From: Mytilisepta virgata
Lineage: Eukaryota; Mollusca; Bivalvia; Mytilida; Mytilidae
Direction of reading: 5' to 3'
Length of the DNA: 64,000 nucleotides
Assembly: GCA_028015205.1 (NCBI GenBank)
Contig: CM051521.1
Coordinates: forward strand, 92,542,513 to 92,606,512
A program made the position numbers and the translations under genes. This document shows, one piece after another, positions 1-11,642 of this stretch. The notes beneath the pieces were generated by a model. It saw only the letters and a program-made list of their open reading frames with translations, searched no databases and was not told where the DNA came from. How positions within the stretch are numbered: the stretch's first letter is position 1; every line of letters starts with the position of its first letter.

Positions 1-820
1 GGCTTCATGGATGGCCCGTTTGAATAATATATGACAGATCCTATACAATAAACCCTCTTTCTCCATGGTGCAAATGAAAAATGTTGAAACTAGAAATTGT
101 ACTATCAATCAGGCAACCTTTAAAAAGTAAGTATTTAAAAAAAACTTATACACGTAACACATCACCTTTCGATTTGCTTTTTTGTTTTGAACAGATATTA
201 CATGTGCTTCCATATTGACCATCTGTATTTAAATCACCGGGTATCATTATATTTGTCAGATATCGATCTCTTCATTTTGCATCGAATAAAATTGACAATC
301 TGCTACACATTGTAAAATAATTGTCACAACTTAGTTCAAAAGTTTAAACGTTTCCTAACTGGTTTCCGGGATTTTACACCATTGACTGAAATTCAAGTTA
401 TCAAAAAATTGGATCGCAGTCTGAAATTAAATAAATTTAACATTATGATTTTTCAAAATCTCTGAACTTAATTCTAGAATAATCCATTTAACTGTTGTTT
501 CTTATTCATATATTGTAATACTGGTAAACATGTCTTTGTCGTTTTGACAAACATTCCCCTTCTATGTGATGGCTGAAAGCTCTCTGTAGACAGATATGGT
601 ATTTTTTATTTGAATGGATTTTTAAATAATCTATTCTTCTTTAAAAAAACAAAAAACAAATGAATAAATAAAAATTACTTATGCAATTGCTCTATCATAA
701 AAGTTTAATTTTACATGTGCTTCCATATTGACCATCATCTGATATTCAATTTAAATCACTGGGTATCATTAGAGTCATAGTAAACCTAAAACCGAAAAGC
801 TCACTTACTTTTTTCTCAAG
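1..820 (+). other. Intron before the last exon of a truncated receptor paralogue
   Basis: The first ~330 bases align by eye, with small indels, to 21763-22090, which lies in the intron before the last exon of the complete receptor gene. That places this stretch in the equivalent intron of a neighbouring paralogue whose other exons are beyond the left edge. The piece around 206-250 is repeated at about 708-772, so this intron carries an internal duplication absent from the other copy. The intron ends in a pyrimidine-rich acceptor just before 821. Confidence 0.7.
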
Positions 821-1232
821 GAAAACTTCTGATGAAGAAAAAATCCGAAAGTTAAATGAGCGGCTAGCCACTATGCAAGGTTCGACATATAATGAATTTG
901 AAGCTACCAGAGATAGAGAGGAACCACGGTACATGTATAATGAGCTGCAGATGATTGAGATGACAGAAAATTCCAATGGAAATTATGAAGTGGCAGAAAA
1001 CCTCGACATAGCAGATGCTGTTTCATCAAATGACCCAAAAATTGGAGAAACAGACTATCAAGATTACCTGGTACCAGAAAACCAATATCATATGATTAAC
1101 GACAATCGTACGAGTTTATTTACAGTTCAAGTCAACTTCCAATCAAATAATAGTCCAGTCGAATCAACTATTGAGAATAATGATGTCAACATATATGATG
1201 AACATGGATATGTTGAGCCAATTCAGATATGA
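821..1232 (+). CDS. Last exon of a WSC/C-type-lectin-like receptor paralogue (cytoplasmic tail, partial gene)
   Basis: This exon encodes about 136 residues and the stop. The start was chosen at a pyrimidine-tract acceptor ending in CAAG, which gives intron phase 2, the same as the last exon of the complete paralogue at 22148. The reading frame is open further upstream, but that stretch is intronic by homology. The sequence is hydrophilic and acidic with no membrane segment, and has nine tyrosines: YNEF, YMYNEL, YEVA, YQDY, YLVP, YHMI, YDEH and YVEP. YNEL and YHMI resemble ITIM/hemITAM or endocytic motifs, and YLVP and YVEP resemble YxxP SH2-docking sites. It shares an STYN core with the other paralogue's tail but is about 55 residues longer. 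A signalling role is inferred from the motifs. An AATAAA lies at 1407-1412. Confidence 0.65.
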
Positions 1233-1406
1233 TATTGGATTTAATCAGTTTATATATGAATATTTATATATATATAAACTATGTATAGTATTTTGTTTAA
1301 CCATTTAATATTTTTTCGTCTTTACATTTAGAATTTCCCGTCAAATGTTATTTTTTGAAGGGAGAAAAATAAGTCTTCCTTAGAATATTAAATATATGGT
1401 CTGAAT

Positions 1407-1412
1407 AATAAA
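1407..1412 (+). terminator. Candidate polyadenylation signal AATAAA
   Basis: An AATAAA hexamer about 175 bases after the receptor stop codon, followed by an A-rich stretch. It is the first canonical hexamer after the stop. There is no transcript evidence, and AT-rich DNA gives such hexamers by chance. Confidence 0.35.
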
Positions 1413-3600
1413 AAAACAAAAACAAAAACAAAATGGTCAAAATAAACAATAAGATGAGTAAAATTTACTCACATGTAAAATTTGGTCATAAGAGGAAGGA
1501 GAGTTTGGATCCTACAAAACTATTTTTTAAAACTTTTAGACATAATATTTGCGCCTTTCCTAAGTCAGAAATGTTATGGTTATTGGCAATCTATTGAATT
1601 TGTTTAGTTTCTCCGCAATCGATGATGAAATTTAGTACTGTGTCCACTGATCTATACAGGTGCAGTTAACGGAGTATGACATACTTACTCTTCTGGGGCA
1701 CCTGATTTTGGTTTTTAATAGCTGTTCACATTGTCCTTCCTTTAGATTTCGATTTTATATTGTTTTGTGACTTTGGTATTGTTTTGCCCATATAATTATT
1801 CACTTGGTTATTTTTTCACGACCCGCCACAAAGTAGATAATTATCCACTTATTGAAGATCCCGTGGTGACCACCAGATGCATATTTTTGGTCTGTTTAGT
1901 TCGAAAATAGGATGTTATTCTCTTGATAGTGAACTCAATCTGCTTTCTTTCTCATATTTTCATGTATAAATAAACTCGAAAGTTTGATAGAATCGGCCCT
2001 TAGCTTGCACGTGTCAATGTTTTACGGCAAATAAAATTATTTTCCACCAGAGAATTTTTATCCTTCACTTAAAAAATTATATATTCTTCAAATAGATAAC
2101 GTTTTTGTTTCGGTTGCTTTCTGCAGATGTTTGAAAGTGCAAGGTACCAAACCATATGCACAAGATTCGCACGTTACATGCAAATGATTTGCACGATACA
2201 CAGACAATTTGCACGTTACCACAAACCACAGAATGCATATTACATGTTGTGCGGCTTCTAAAAACTGTAAAACGAATTTATGCCGGATATGAGTAGCAGT
2301 GAAATGTTTAATATTGCATTTGATTTTAAATGCATACATTCAATAACAGAAAGCCGATGTAGTACTGTCGTCATTGAACTATTTGTTATTTATACAGGAT
2401 ATGTATTTATATTTATTATGTGATTGTTATTTATGTTATTTTATTAATGGGGAATTCATTAAACCTTAATGGCAGAACTATGAATTATTTTTAATTTGTA
2501 AAAAAGCAATAAACCTTTTCATGTTAATTTTACTCAATTATAAAGTAACTAGAATGGAACAAGACAACACTGAAACTTAAACATTTGAATAATTATTTCC
2601 AAACATTCTTGCTATATTTGTTCATACAAAGTGAAAGCAGTCGATACTTTATATACTCAAGAAGGGTAACCATGGTCTTCTCATTTGAAGTATCAATTCT
2701 GACTTGTCGATTTGACAAGACACAAAATCTAATTGATGATATCTAGCTAGAACTGCCATCAATATTATTTGAGTGAAAAAAAGTTTGTTATGGCCCACCA
2801 AACTATATATATATTCATGACAGTAAAAGATTTTGATAGATGTTAATAACGAATACCGAAGACTGTACATTTGTACATGCACATGTATAACCCTTTTTAG
2901 AAATTATAAAAGCATAGTCTCTCTGAAAAGAAAGAGGTGTTACATGTACGTCAATAACTAATCAGCTGTGGAATATGAACACCATACGCTAAAGATGTTG
3001 GTACATATGTGTGACTACATTAAAAAAGGCTCCGCAAATTGTAGTTAAAATCAACCCATGAGTATTAGCTTTAATTTCAAAAATCAACTCGGTTGTTAAA
3101 TTGCTTACTGTAGTCTTGTTTATTTAAATTCACTATGTATTAGAACTTCTTTTAGTAATAAGAAACTATCAACTGTGCAATGATGAAAGAATGTGGTCTC
3201 CATAGAATGAAGAATATATGAAAGGAAATATATCATTACTTTAAAAATGTGATGATGTTTCCATGTGTGAAATAAACTGCAAAAATACATGCAAATACGC
3301 CATAAATTTACAGACATAAGTGTGCACGGTTCAACCGTAGGCAAACCTTACCCACCCATTCATGGTATGGATCGTATCACTGACCTCACATTTTTTTGCA
3401 TTAAATTTAATTTTTCTTTAAATTTCAATTTAAAATATTTTTTATTTTCTTTTTTTAAAATTTAAAAAAAAATTTTTTTTTTAATTTTAATTTAATTTTT
3501 TTAATGTTAATTTTGTTATTTATTTTTAACTGTAATGTTATTAAAATTTTATTTAAAAAAAATTAAATGTCATTATTTTTTAATCTTTTCTTCTTGAGTA
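1413..3600. other. Intergenic stretch without a recognisable gene
   Basis: No ORF here shows family features. Around 2165-2220 a short degenerate direct repeat of the type ATTTGCACGTTAC occurs three or four times. Positions 3400-3560 are a low-complexity run of almost only A and T. Confidence 0.5.
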
Positions 3601-3604
3601 AGTA

Positions 3605-4116
3605 ATTAAAAAAAGGGATGGCCTCCGATGGCCAGTCGTGGACCAGGACTGCTCTAATTCCTGACCAGAGCTGTTCTTCTTCTTTGCTGCTCTAAGTTAA
3701 CTTAGTACAGTTCTCCGAACTGCTCTAAAAGTTAACTTGGACGAGAGGTTATGACTGGTCGCAACTGTATATCACTGTCACAGGTAATATAGCAATTATA
3801 AAATATTTCGATTTCAAATTTTATTTTAAATCATTCAAAACTCCTCTGCAAGGACATAATATTTTCACAGGGACGACTTAAGTACGCGGAAAAAAATCTT
3901 GCAAGTAACTCCAAGTTTAGTATGGTCCCTTGTGCCTGTTTGTACGGAAATTCTTTGCAAAATGTAGATAAAGTCACATCTTCAGCATCTGAATCTTCGT
4001 ACAAAATCGTCGCAAATGCTTTCATTACCTACCTGAGAATTAAAGGAGGAAATTCCAAACGAGAACAAACACTAGGTATCAAGATGTATTTTGTTTGGTT
4101 TATTAACTTTTTGTAG
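3605..4116. other. Repeat-like block followed by small unrecognised ORFs
   Basis: Positions 3610-3790 contain recurring CTGCTCTAA/GTTAACTT words and look like part of a dispersed repeat. Next to it, 3831-4025 on the minus strand is open for 64 codons (starts MKAFATILYEDSDAEDV), preceded on that strand by an acceptor-like CTCAG and followed by AATAAA. Its composition is protein-like, but I recognise no family. It may be an exon of an unknown or dead gene, or chance. Confidence 0.2.
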
Positions 4117-4398
4117 AACAAAAACAGAGGCCCTTTCTGCAATAAGAACTTGAATGCTTTAAATTAAAATTACCCGGACCATGCATTTTGAAATTAACCA
4201 GGTTTTTGCATTGAATGCTTTAATATCATATAAATGTCAAATGTCTCGGTCTTAATATTAATATTATAGGATAAAGACATATCTAGATATCGAATCTTTT
4301 TGATAGAAAATTACAGTTAAGGTATAGTAACAAATTGTGCAAACAATTATTAACACTAGTAACATACATTTGTTCTTAAACGGTCATGTCATGTTTAA

Positions 4399-4760
4399 TC
4401 TTGCTTGTCCTGATATTCGCAATTCTAAAATGTTCAGACAGGATCAAGATAACAAGACAAAGACAAGATAAAATGCCTTGAAGTCAAACAAGACTGATCA
4501 AGACCTGTTCATAAAAGTTAAGAATAAATTCTACGAATTCTAACCTTATTTGTGCTGAACTAATTATAACCTACACTTGTTTTGACCGATCTTGATTGAC
4601 TGATAGATAACATGTTTTGATTTAAGTTTGTTATCTTGATTCTGTTTGAAAATATGGTACTGCAGAAAGTCAAGTACAAATAAACATGACTAGAATTGCC
4701 CTTTAAAATCAAAAGTGTTACTAGTGAGACAAAGATTGCCATAAAATTGGGTTTTAGTCA
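4399..4760. repeat. Imperfect inverted repeat rich in ATCAAGATAACAAG words
   Basis: The stretch near 4439-4458 is matched in reverse complement near 4626-4645 (TTGTTATCTTGATTCTG), and other TCAAGA/TCTTGA words mirror each other across the same centre. This suggests a decayed foldback or miniature inverted-repeat element. Ends and target duplication were not found. Confidence 0.35.
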
Positions 4761-5249
4761 CTGTTTGGTGCAGCATGAATTATCTCTGCTAATGACTCAT
4801 AGACGGTTTCTTTTTCGTTTGAATAGTGAATAATGATAGATTTCTATTTGCTAAAATGAGGAGATAAATTTTCTTAAATCTGTATTACTCTTGTTGACCC
4901 TGATGTTCAAAACCTTATACACTATACGTTAATTTGCTTATAAGGTCTCTAGCGGCTGTGTGGAGTCTTGATTTTGATATAGTTCTCCATTCGTGATTAT
5001 CGCCCTCAAGAAGGAGCAAATATTTTCCTTATCAAAAATAGATGTGAAAGGTTGCAGACAAATTATCGAAAGAGATTGCAGAAAACTACACTAGAGATGC
5101 GTTTCTCCTGTTGACATCCACATTTAATATTATAAAAGAAAACATTACAAGATAATGGAAAGCGACTTCCTTTAGTACATCTACGGTTCGTGTTTAAAAA
5201 ATCTTGTTAATCTTGTGTGTTTCAGTAGGAAATCCGTTCTAGCGTACTT

Positions 5250-5460
5250 GTTTTTTTTTTTTTTTTTTTTTTTAAATGGACAGAAAATTTTTATTTACAC
5301 TAACTTTGTTTTTCCAATCTCCTGTTACAACTCCCTTAGAAGCCCAGGAGTGCTGTCTTAGGTTCCCTGTTTTACATGATTTACATTTACCCAGGGAAAG
5401 CACGTGTGTTATTTAGCCCACTATTTGTATAAATACCTAACTAAATGTATCAATCTTTTT
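5250..5460 (-). repeat. Retroposed 3' UTR-like fragment with poly(A) tail
   Basis: On the minus strand an AATAAA (complement of 5288-5293) is followed after about 16 bases by a run of roughly 25 A residues (5250-5273). That is the layout of the end of a polyadenylated transcript copied into DNA. The upstream bases to about 5460 show no coding frame that I recognise. The source gene and the 5' limit are unknown. Confidence 0.4.
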
Positions 5461-5965
5461 TGTTGTGAAAAAATATATATAATATACATCTACAATATCC
5501 TAAAGATAAAATCATAATAGTACTATTAATACACTATAATTTCTAAATAATTTACAAAAGCGTTTAACTTTGTAACAAACTAAATACTTGTAATCATTCC
5601 CAATCCTAATGGGGATTTTCGATAAAACGTCGATAAACATAAAACATACACAAAACAGTGCATTAACTAGCACTTTTTATTATTTTTAACGATACAAGAG
5701 AGGTAACTCGAAGGCTTAATGTATGGTCTTTATGCTTGTCGACTTTAGTTGAAAATCCCTATTAAACAAAGAAGTAATCGAATAAATTTTTCTAGTAGCT
5801 TTATTCGAGCATGCCATGTGTATTTTTATGTTTTGGGATGTATGATGAACTTTTCAGTAAGTAAATAATTGTACATTAATTGAAAACAATTACGTTAAAT
5901 AACGACAAATTCCAAGACTTTCTACATCTTATCTACCTCAGTGAGCTTGAAATTAAGGATACTAC

Positions 5966-6164
5966 TGTGACGGCTGAATACTAACTCTAAACAGTTTTGG
6001 CTTAGCTTGAAGTAAAAACAATGGCGTTTGGTTTGATCATGTATTCGTTCTGAAACTTTAGCTACACATAGACAATGGATGACGTTAACAATTAAAGCTA
6101 GTTACGGCGCTAAACGTTACGTTACCATTTGACGTTAATTAATGTCTCTATAAAATCCACAACA
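5966..6164 (-). repeat. 3' LTR of the BEL/Pao element
   Basis: The copy downstream in the element's own orientation, 199 bp, with TG...CA type ends. It appears identical to 11643-11841 and is flanked outside by ACTAC. Confidence 0.93.
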
Positions 6165-6302
6165 TACTCGGGGCCGGCAAAAAGGTAATGTCCATTGAAA
6201 ATGATAATTAAACTGATGAAAACATTTAACTTTAACTGTCTCTAAAAACAGTAAAATATTCAAATGAAAAAATATTAAATTAAACTTTATCAATTAACCT
6301 AT

Positions 6303-9300
6303 CTATTCACACGCGTTTCTTTCACTTCGTCTCAGTTTACAGTCCATGTTATTCACTTCCAGCGGGTATAATTTCGTCACTGGTCTATTTGTGATTCCAG
6401 ACTTTGTGCGTACCATTGCAACGCGCACTAAACCATCCTTTCCTTCAATAATGTTCTGTACAACTCCAAGTTTCCAATGGACTCGTTTTGAATCATCATG
6501 TATTTGGACTACGTCGCCTTCTTTAACTTTCCGTACGTCCACTCCCGCCCTCTGATGATATTCTCGCAGTGAGGTTAGATATTCTCCTTTCCATCGTAAT
6601 AAGAAATTTCTAAGTAACTGTTGTAGTCGTTCAGCTTGGGAATTTAACTTTGTTTGTGAAAGTTCAGAAACATTGAGATTGTCACTAGTAGTTTCTAAAT
6701 AAGGCAAAATTGTCAATCTCCATCCACGAATAAGGTGCGACGGTGTAAGTGGTTCTGGATCCCGGATGTCTGTTGATATGTAAGTGATCGGCCTATCATT
6801 AAGAGTTGCTTCGATCTCCGTAAGTATCGTCCTTAGACTCTCCTCGTCGATGAGCGCACGTCCCAATACTTTCTTTAGAGATTTTTTGATAAGTCCGATA
6901 AGCCTTTCCCACCAGCCCCCGAACCACGGGGCTCTATTAGGGATAAATTTCCATTGAATGTTGTAATCAAGAATCTTTTCCTTTACCAACTCAGAATTAA
7001 TTATGCGTGAAAGTTCGTTTGATGCAACCTTGAAAGTTAGCGCATTGTCTGACATCATAACTCTTGGTATGGAACATCGACTCACAAAGCGACGAAAGCA
7101 AAGTATGAAAGATTTTTCTCTCAAATCAGGTATTAACTCCAAATGAACCGCTCTAGTAGTGGCACATGTAAATAGACAAATGTACATCTTTGACTCTATG
7201 TTTTGTCGGTTTCTTACGGTAAGTGCTCCTGTGAAATCCACTCCGGTTATGCTAAAGGGTGTAGCGTCTTGAACTCTCTCTTTCGGAAGAGGTGGCATCT
7301 CTGGCGCTGGGTAAGATTTTCCAATCACCTTTCGGCAGGTAACACATGAAGTCAGTATGGATTTCACTGTTTGTCTCAATTTAGGAATCCAAAAGGTTTG
7401 TTGAATAAATGCAATAGTTACATTAATTCCTGAGTGTTGAGTACGTTCATGAGCGTCTAAAACTATCAAATATGTCAGCTGGTCCTTTGCCGGTAAAAGG
7501 TAAGGATGTTTAACTGTTTCTGTAACTGGTGCATAGTTGATTCGTCCACCACAACGTAAAATCTGTTTCTCATCTAGAAAAAGTTTCAATTGTCGTACAA
7601 TTGGATTTCTTTTTAACGATTTTTGGATGCATTCTATTTCCTGTCTAAAGATTCGTTTTTGAGTATATTTGATCCACAGAAATGCTGCATTTTTCAATTC
7701 GTCATGATGTAATAATGTATCTCCGTTTCTCTCCGTTTTCTGTGCTCTGCAGTTTGTTACAAATCGCACAACATAAGCAGTAATGCGAAGCAATTTTCGG
7801 TAAGTACTATATCGGTTGATATCCATGATTTTACCTATTCCGATGTTTTGTACCGGATTGTCCGTGTCCTCAGAATTTACAATTTTATCGTCTTCTGACA
7901 GCGTAGAATTCACGGTCGATTCCGTTATATTTCCACTCCATACGGGCCAGTTGTCCTCGTTCTTTAACCATTCTGGTCCATTTCTCCAAATTACGTTGTC
8001 TTTAAATTCATCAAATGTGATTCCACGGGTAAGTAGATCAGCGGGGTTGTCCTTAGTAGGACAATACTTCCATGTCGTTTCTCCGCATAGTTTCCTAATT
8101 TCTGTAATTCGGTTTTCGATAAATTGTTTCTGTGGTTTTTTAGATGAAAGCCAAGAAAGTACAATTTGACTATCGCTCCAGAATATGGTTTTCTCAATGA
8201 TCCCTGGGAGATTTGTTCTAATATGATTGGCAATTCTCGCTCCTATTAATGAACCCATTAATTCGAGTTTTGGTAGTGTAATAGATTTGATAGGTGCAAC
8301 ACGATTTTTCGCCATAACTAACATAGGTTCATCGTTTGACATGATATATGCGCATGCTCCGTAGGCTTGTGTTGAAGCATCAGTAAATACGTGTAAAGTG
8401 TTTTGTTTTCCATCTTCATTTTGCGTTTTCATACTTCTACGAAATACAGTCTCCATTGTCCTAGCAAGATCTCCTGAAATTGATGTCCATTTTCTTTGTA
8501 TTTTCTCTGGCAATATTTCGTCCCACTCTAAATTTTGTTTCCAAAGTGACTGCATGAAGATTTTTGCCTTTACTGTGACGGGGCTTAATAATCCTAGGGG
8601 GTCGAATATCTTGGAAGATTCTCGCAAAATACAACGCTTGGTCAACTTTCCTTTTTCGTATTCCTCGAAATTGTTACTTTGGTACATCAGTATGTCCTTC
8701 TTTGAATCCCACTGCATTCCGAGTATTTTTGTAAGTTCGTCGGTGTCTAAAGTGTTCTCATTTTGCGCAATTTCCCTCAGTTTCGTACTGTTTGAATTCC
8801 ATGAGCGCATGTTAAATCCGCCTTTACGTAACAATTCTCTCGATTCCTGATAATAATCTAATGCGCTTTTTTCATCATCAAAACTTGTTAAGATGTTGTC
8901 AACATAAAGTCCATTTTCAAGCGTGTCTGACAGCGGTCCTGGATTTTCTTGGAAATGCTTAAGGAGTGTTGCGCTCAAAATAAAGGGAGAGCATGTAGCT
9001 CCAAAGAGCACTGATTTAAAGCGATATGTTACTAGCGGGCTTGAAGTGTCGGCAGGATCGCTTAACCATAAAAATCTTGTTGCGTCTCTATCCTTTTCTT
9101 CCAAATGTATTTGCAAAAACGCCTTTTCCAAATCTGCTGTTGTAGCGTATTTCTTAGTGCGAAATCTCAGTAAAATTCCTGTGATGTCATTCATAACTGG
9201 AGGGTGTGATTCTAAGCAGTCGTTTAAACTTGGATTGTTGGTACCATCTTTGCAACTGCAATCAAACACGATACGTATTGGTGTAGTCGAGGATTCCTTT

Positions 9301-11618
9301 GATACTGGATGATGTGGTATATAATGCACGGGTCGATCTGTAGGAAATTCTATTTGTTCTATCCTCTCAATAAAGCCTCTCCTCTCCTGTTCGCTTATAA
9401 TTTCTCCGTAAATTTTGAGCAGATCGGGTTTGCGTTCTAGACGTCTAATTACATTTTCTGTCCTCCGTTTTACAGTCTCCATATTATGCGGTAGTATGCG
9501 AAAATCTTGTTTCCATGGTAACTGTGCACTGTATCTGCCATTTTCAAACTTAACACATTTTTCACCAAATTCCCGTACAATTTGCGACTGATTTTTTACC
9601 TGGTCATTTCCTGAGACTCCTAAGGACTCTAAATTCCAAAATTTCTCTAAATCACAGGTAGCGGCTTTATGATCTGTTAAAATGTTCATCATCGCAGATT
9701 TCTTAAAATGACTTCCGTTTGCCTTCAAAATCGGTCCCGATAATAAATAACCTATTCTCGATTTAACTGCAGTTGGGCCGTCTCCACGGATTATCTCGTC
9801 TTCTACAATGGACCAATAGAAATCAGCACCGATCAATAGTGAAATGTTAAATTTGTCATCTGCGGAAATCGGGTGTGCAAGTTTTAATCCATTTAGATAC
9901 GGCAGTGTCTTGACTTCTTCACGTGATTTTATCTGAATTGGAGCTGCAATTTTCGGGACTATAATAGCTTCAATTTCTACTCTCTGTTCATTGTAGGTTT
10001 CAATCTCAATTTTAGCTTTATCTAGATAACGAACTTGACTCTCATTTCCTCCAAATCCAGAAATTTTCAATGCTATTTTTTCGGTCGGTTTGATTTCTAA
10101 TTTACGCGCCAAATCTTCCGTAATAAATGAGTTCTGTGCCCCTTCGTCTAGAAGGATATTTGTCATAATGCATCGATTGTCGGACCAAACAGGCGATATG
10201 GCTGTTTTGAGTAAAACATCTGAATGTGCATTTACTGTAGAATGTAATGAAGCGGTCGGTTCGAGGGATGTTTCTACATTAGTGTGCGTAATTGTTTTGT
10301 CCGAACGTTTCTCATCTTTTGTTGTCGTCGTCTTCTTCTTAGCGTCTGCGTTGCATATACTTGTATGATGCCTCTTCCCACATTGTTTGCATTTGAATTC
10401 CGATTTACAATCAGCTACTCTATGATTTCCGAAACAGTTGAAACAGACCCTTTTTCGCTTGACAATTTCCACGCGTTTTTCAATTTCAGTGACATTTTTG
10501 CAAGTGTTTGGGTGATGCGATTCGTCGCAAAATAAGCATTTCTTGTGCTGGTCTTTAGACAAAGGTTTGTTTCCGCGCTTCCCATCAAACGTTCTGGTTA
10601 GAAATGAAGCAGTAGGTATAACTTCCGGTTCGTTTTCATTTGCTTTAATCGACTGTCCTGCTGCTTGTACGCATACCTCCTTCTTAATTGCATACCTTAA
10701 AGATTCAATGTCCCAGTCATCCTTTCCGCGGTCTCGTGTTATGTTTTTGCGTACTTCGGACGGCAGCTTGTTATAAATGATTGGTGTAAGGATCGTGCCA
10801 AATGTACTTTCGTGTGATCCAAGAGATTCTAATCCGCGTATGCTGCATTCAATTCTGTCCGAGAAATTTCTTAAACTATCGGCATTTGGTTTTGGAGCCG
10901 GTAAATCAATCAAACTCTGGATGTAAGCATTGATAATTTTGTGATTTTGACCGAACCTTTCTCTCAGTATTGCTACGGCTTGAAAGTAATTTCCGCTTGT
11001 CAGTGGCAGTCCTGCGATACATTGAGCGGCAATGCCTAGAAGTTGATTTTTCAGATAACAGAACTTTTGGACGTCTGTTAGGGAGGGATTATCATGAATT
11101 GTGGATTGATAAGCGTCCCAGAAAGGCTGCCAGTTAAGTAGATTTCCATCAAATTGTGGGAGATTCAGTTTTGGCAATTTATGATAGGCGCTTGAATTTG
11201 TTGTACTCAATGATGGTCTAAAACTCATGTCATGATTCTGTACGGAGTTTGAATTCAAAGATGTAGGGTTCATGTGTACAAATTCGTCCGCATTCGGATT
11301 AAGATTGTGGTGAAATGCAGTTTCATTTGATTTGCTCTTCTGTTTTGTGCTATTTCTTACTTTGGTTAATATGCGTTCTATATCTAAAACATACCGATCT
11401 GATTCGTCCATTTCTGCTTCCATGTTTTCCTCGTCAATTTCCTCTAGAATTTCATTGTCAAGTTGCACAAGAATGTCCCTTTTTCTTTTCAGTGTCTCAC
11501 ACAAACTTTCTATCTCGTTGCTTTCTTCCGTCGGTTTTTCCAGCTCCTCCTCGATCTTCGTAATAAGTTTTCTGACGCCTCCTCTGTGGCCAACTCGAAT
11601 GGATTTCTTCCTCGTCAT
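6303..11618 (-). CDS. BEL/Pao gag-pol polyprotein
   Basis: This 1771-aa ORF supplies the structural and enzymatic parts for retrotransposition. In order (approximate residues): gag-like domain with LPKLNLPQFDGNLLNWQPFW (150-290); CCHC-type knuckles with CLFCDESHHPNTC, CFNCFGNHRVADC and CKQCGKRHHTSIC (365-420); aspartic protease with LLDEGAQNSF (about 490); reverse transcriptase (760-960) with the catalytic box read as YVDN at about 905; RNase H (FTDAS near 1078, WSDSQ near 1150, NPADLLTRG); integrase with an HHCC zinc module (near 1395) and DDE core (GVDFTG, MSDNA, WWERL); and a C-terminal DUF5641-like segment. The domain order PR-RT-RH-IN and this C-terminal domain are typical of BEL/Pao. 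The ATG lies about ten bases after the primer-binding site. YVDN replaces the more usual YVDD. No env-like ORF follows. Confidence 0.95.
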   Translation of the reverse strand: MTRKKSIRVGHRGGVRKLITKIEEELEKPTEESNEIESLCETLKRKRDILVQLDNEILEEIDEENMEAEMDESDRYVLDIERILTKVRNSTKQKSKSNETAFHHNLNPNADEFVHMNPTSLNSNSVQNHDMSFRPSLSTTNSSAYHKLPKLNLPQFDGNLLNWQPFWDAYQSTIHDNPSLTDVQKFCYLKNQLLGIAAQCIAGLPLTSGNYFQAVAILRERFGQNHKIINAYIQSLIDLPAPKPNADSLRNFSDRIECSIRGLESLGSHESTFGTILTPIIYNKLPSEVRKNITRDRGKDDWDIESLRYAIKKEVCVQAAGQSIKANENEPEVIPTASFLTRTFDGKRGNKPLSKDQHKKCLFCDESHHPNTCKNVTEIEKRVEIVKRKRVCFNCFGNHRVADCKSEFKCKQCGKRHHTSICNADAKKKTTTTKDEKRSDKTITHTNVETSLEPTASLHSTVNAHSDVLLKTAISPVWSDNRCIMTNILLDEGAQNSFITEDLARKLEIKPTEKIALKISGFGGNESQVRYLDKAKIEIETYNEQRVEIEAIIVPKIAAPIQIKSREEVKTLPYLNGLKLAHPISADDKFNISLLIGADFYWSIVEDEIIRGDGPTAVKSRIGYLLSGPILKANGSHFKKSAMMNILTDHKAATCDLEKFWNLESLGVSGNDQVKNQSQIVREFGEKCVKFENGRYSAQLPWKQDFRILPHNMETVKRRTENVIRRLERKPDLLKIYGEIISEQERRGFIERIEQIEFPTDRPVHYIPHHPVSKESSTTPIRIVFDCSCKDGTNNPSLNDCLESHPPVMNDITGILLRFRTKKYATTADLEKAFLQIHLEEKDRDATRFLWLSDPADTSSPLVTYRFKSVLFGATCSPFILSATLLKHFQENPGPLSDTLENGLYVDNILTSFDDEKSALDYYQESRELLRKGGFNMRSWNSNSTKLREIAQNENTLDTDELTKILGMQWDSKKDILMYQSNNFEEYEKGKLTKRCILRESSKIFDPLGLLSPVTVKAKIFMQSLWKQNLEWDEILPEKIQRKWTSISGDLARTMETVFRRSMKTQNEDGKQNTLHVFTDASTQAYGACAYIMSNDEPMLVMAKNRVAPIKSITLPKLELMGSLIGARIANHIRTNLPGIIEKTIFWSDSQIVLSWLSSKKPQKQFIENRITEIRKLCGETTWKYCPTKDNPADLLTRGITFDEFKDNVIWRNGPEWLKNEDNWPVWSGNITESTVNSTLSEDDKIVNSEDTDNPVQNIGIGKIMDINRYSTYRKLLRITAYVVRFVTNCRAQKTERNGDTLLHHDELKNAAFLWIKYTQKRIFRQEIECIQKSLKRNPIVRQLKLFLDEKQILRCGGRINYAPVTETVKHPYLLPAKDQLTYLIVLDAHERTQHSGINVTIAFIQQTFWIPKLRQTVKSILTSCVTCRKVIGKSYPAPEMPPLPKERVQDATPFSITGVDFTGALTVRNRQNIESKMYICLFTCATTRAVHLELIPDLREKSFILCFRRFVSRCSIPRVMMSDNALTFKVASNELSRIINSELVKEKILDYNIQWKFIPNRAPWFGGWWERLIGLIKKSLKKVLGRALIDEESLRTILTEIEATLNDRPITYISTDIRDPEPLTPSHLIRGWRLTILPYLETTSDNLNVSELSQTKLNSQAERLQQLLRNFLLRWKGEYLTSLREYHQRAGVDVRKVKEGDVVQIHDDSKRVHWKLGVVQNIIEGKDGLVRVAMVRTKSGITNRPVTKLYPLEVNNMDCKLRRSERNACE

Positions 11619-11628
11619 GGTTTTTTTT

Positions 11629-11641
11629 CGTCACGGCACCA
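11629..11641 (-). other. Primer-binding site of the BEL/Pao element
   Basis: On the minus strand, TGGTGCCGTGACG begins one base after the 5' LTR. TGG pairs with the CCA end of a tRNA. I did not assign the tRNA species. Confidence 0.6.
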
Positions 11642-11642
11642 A

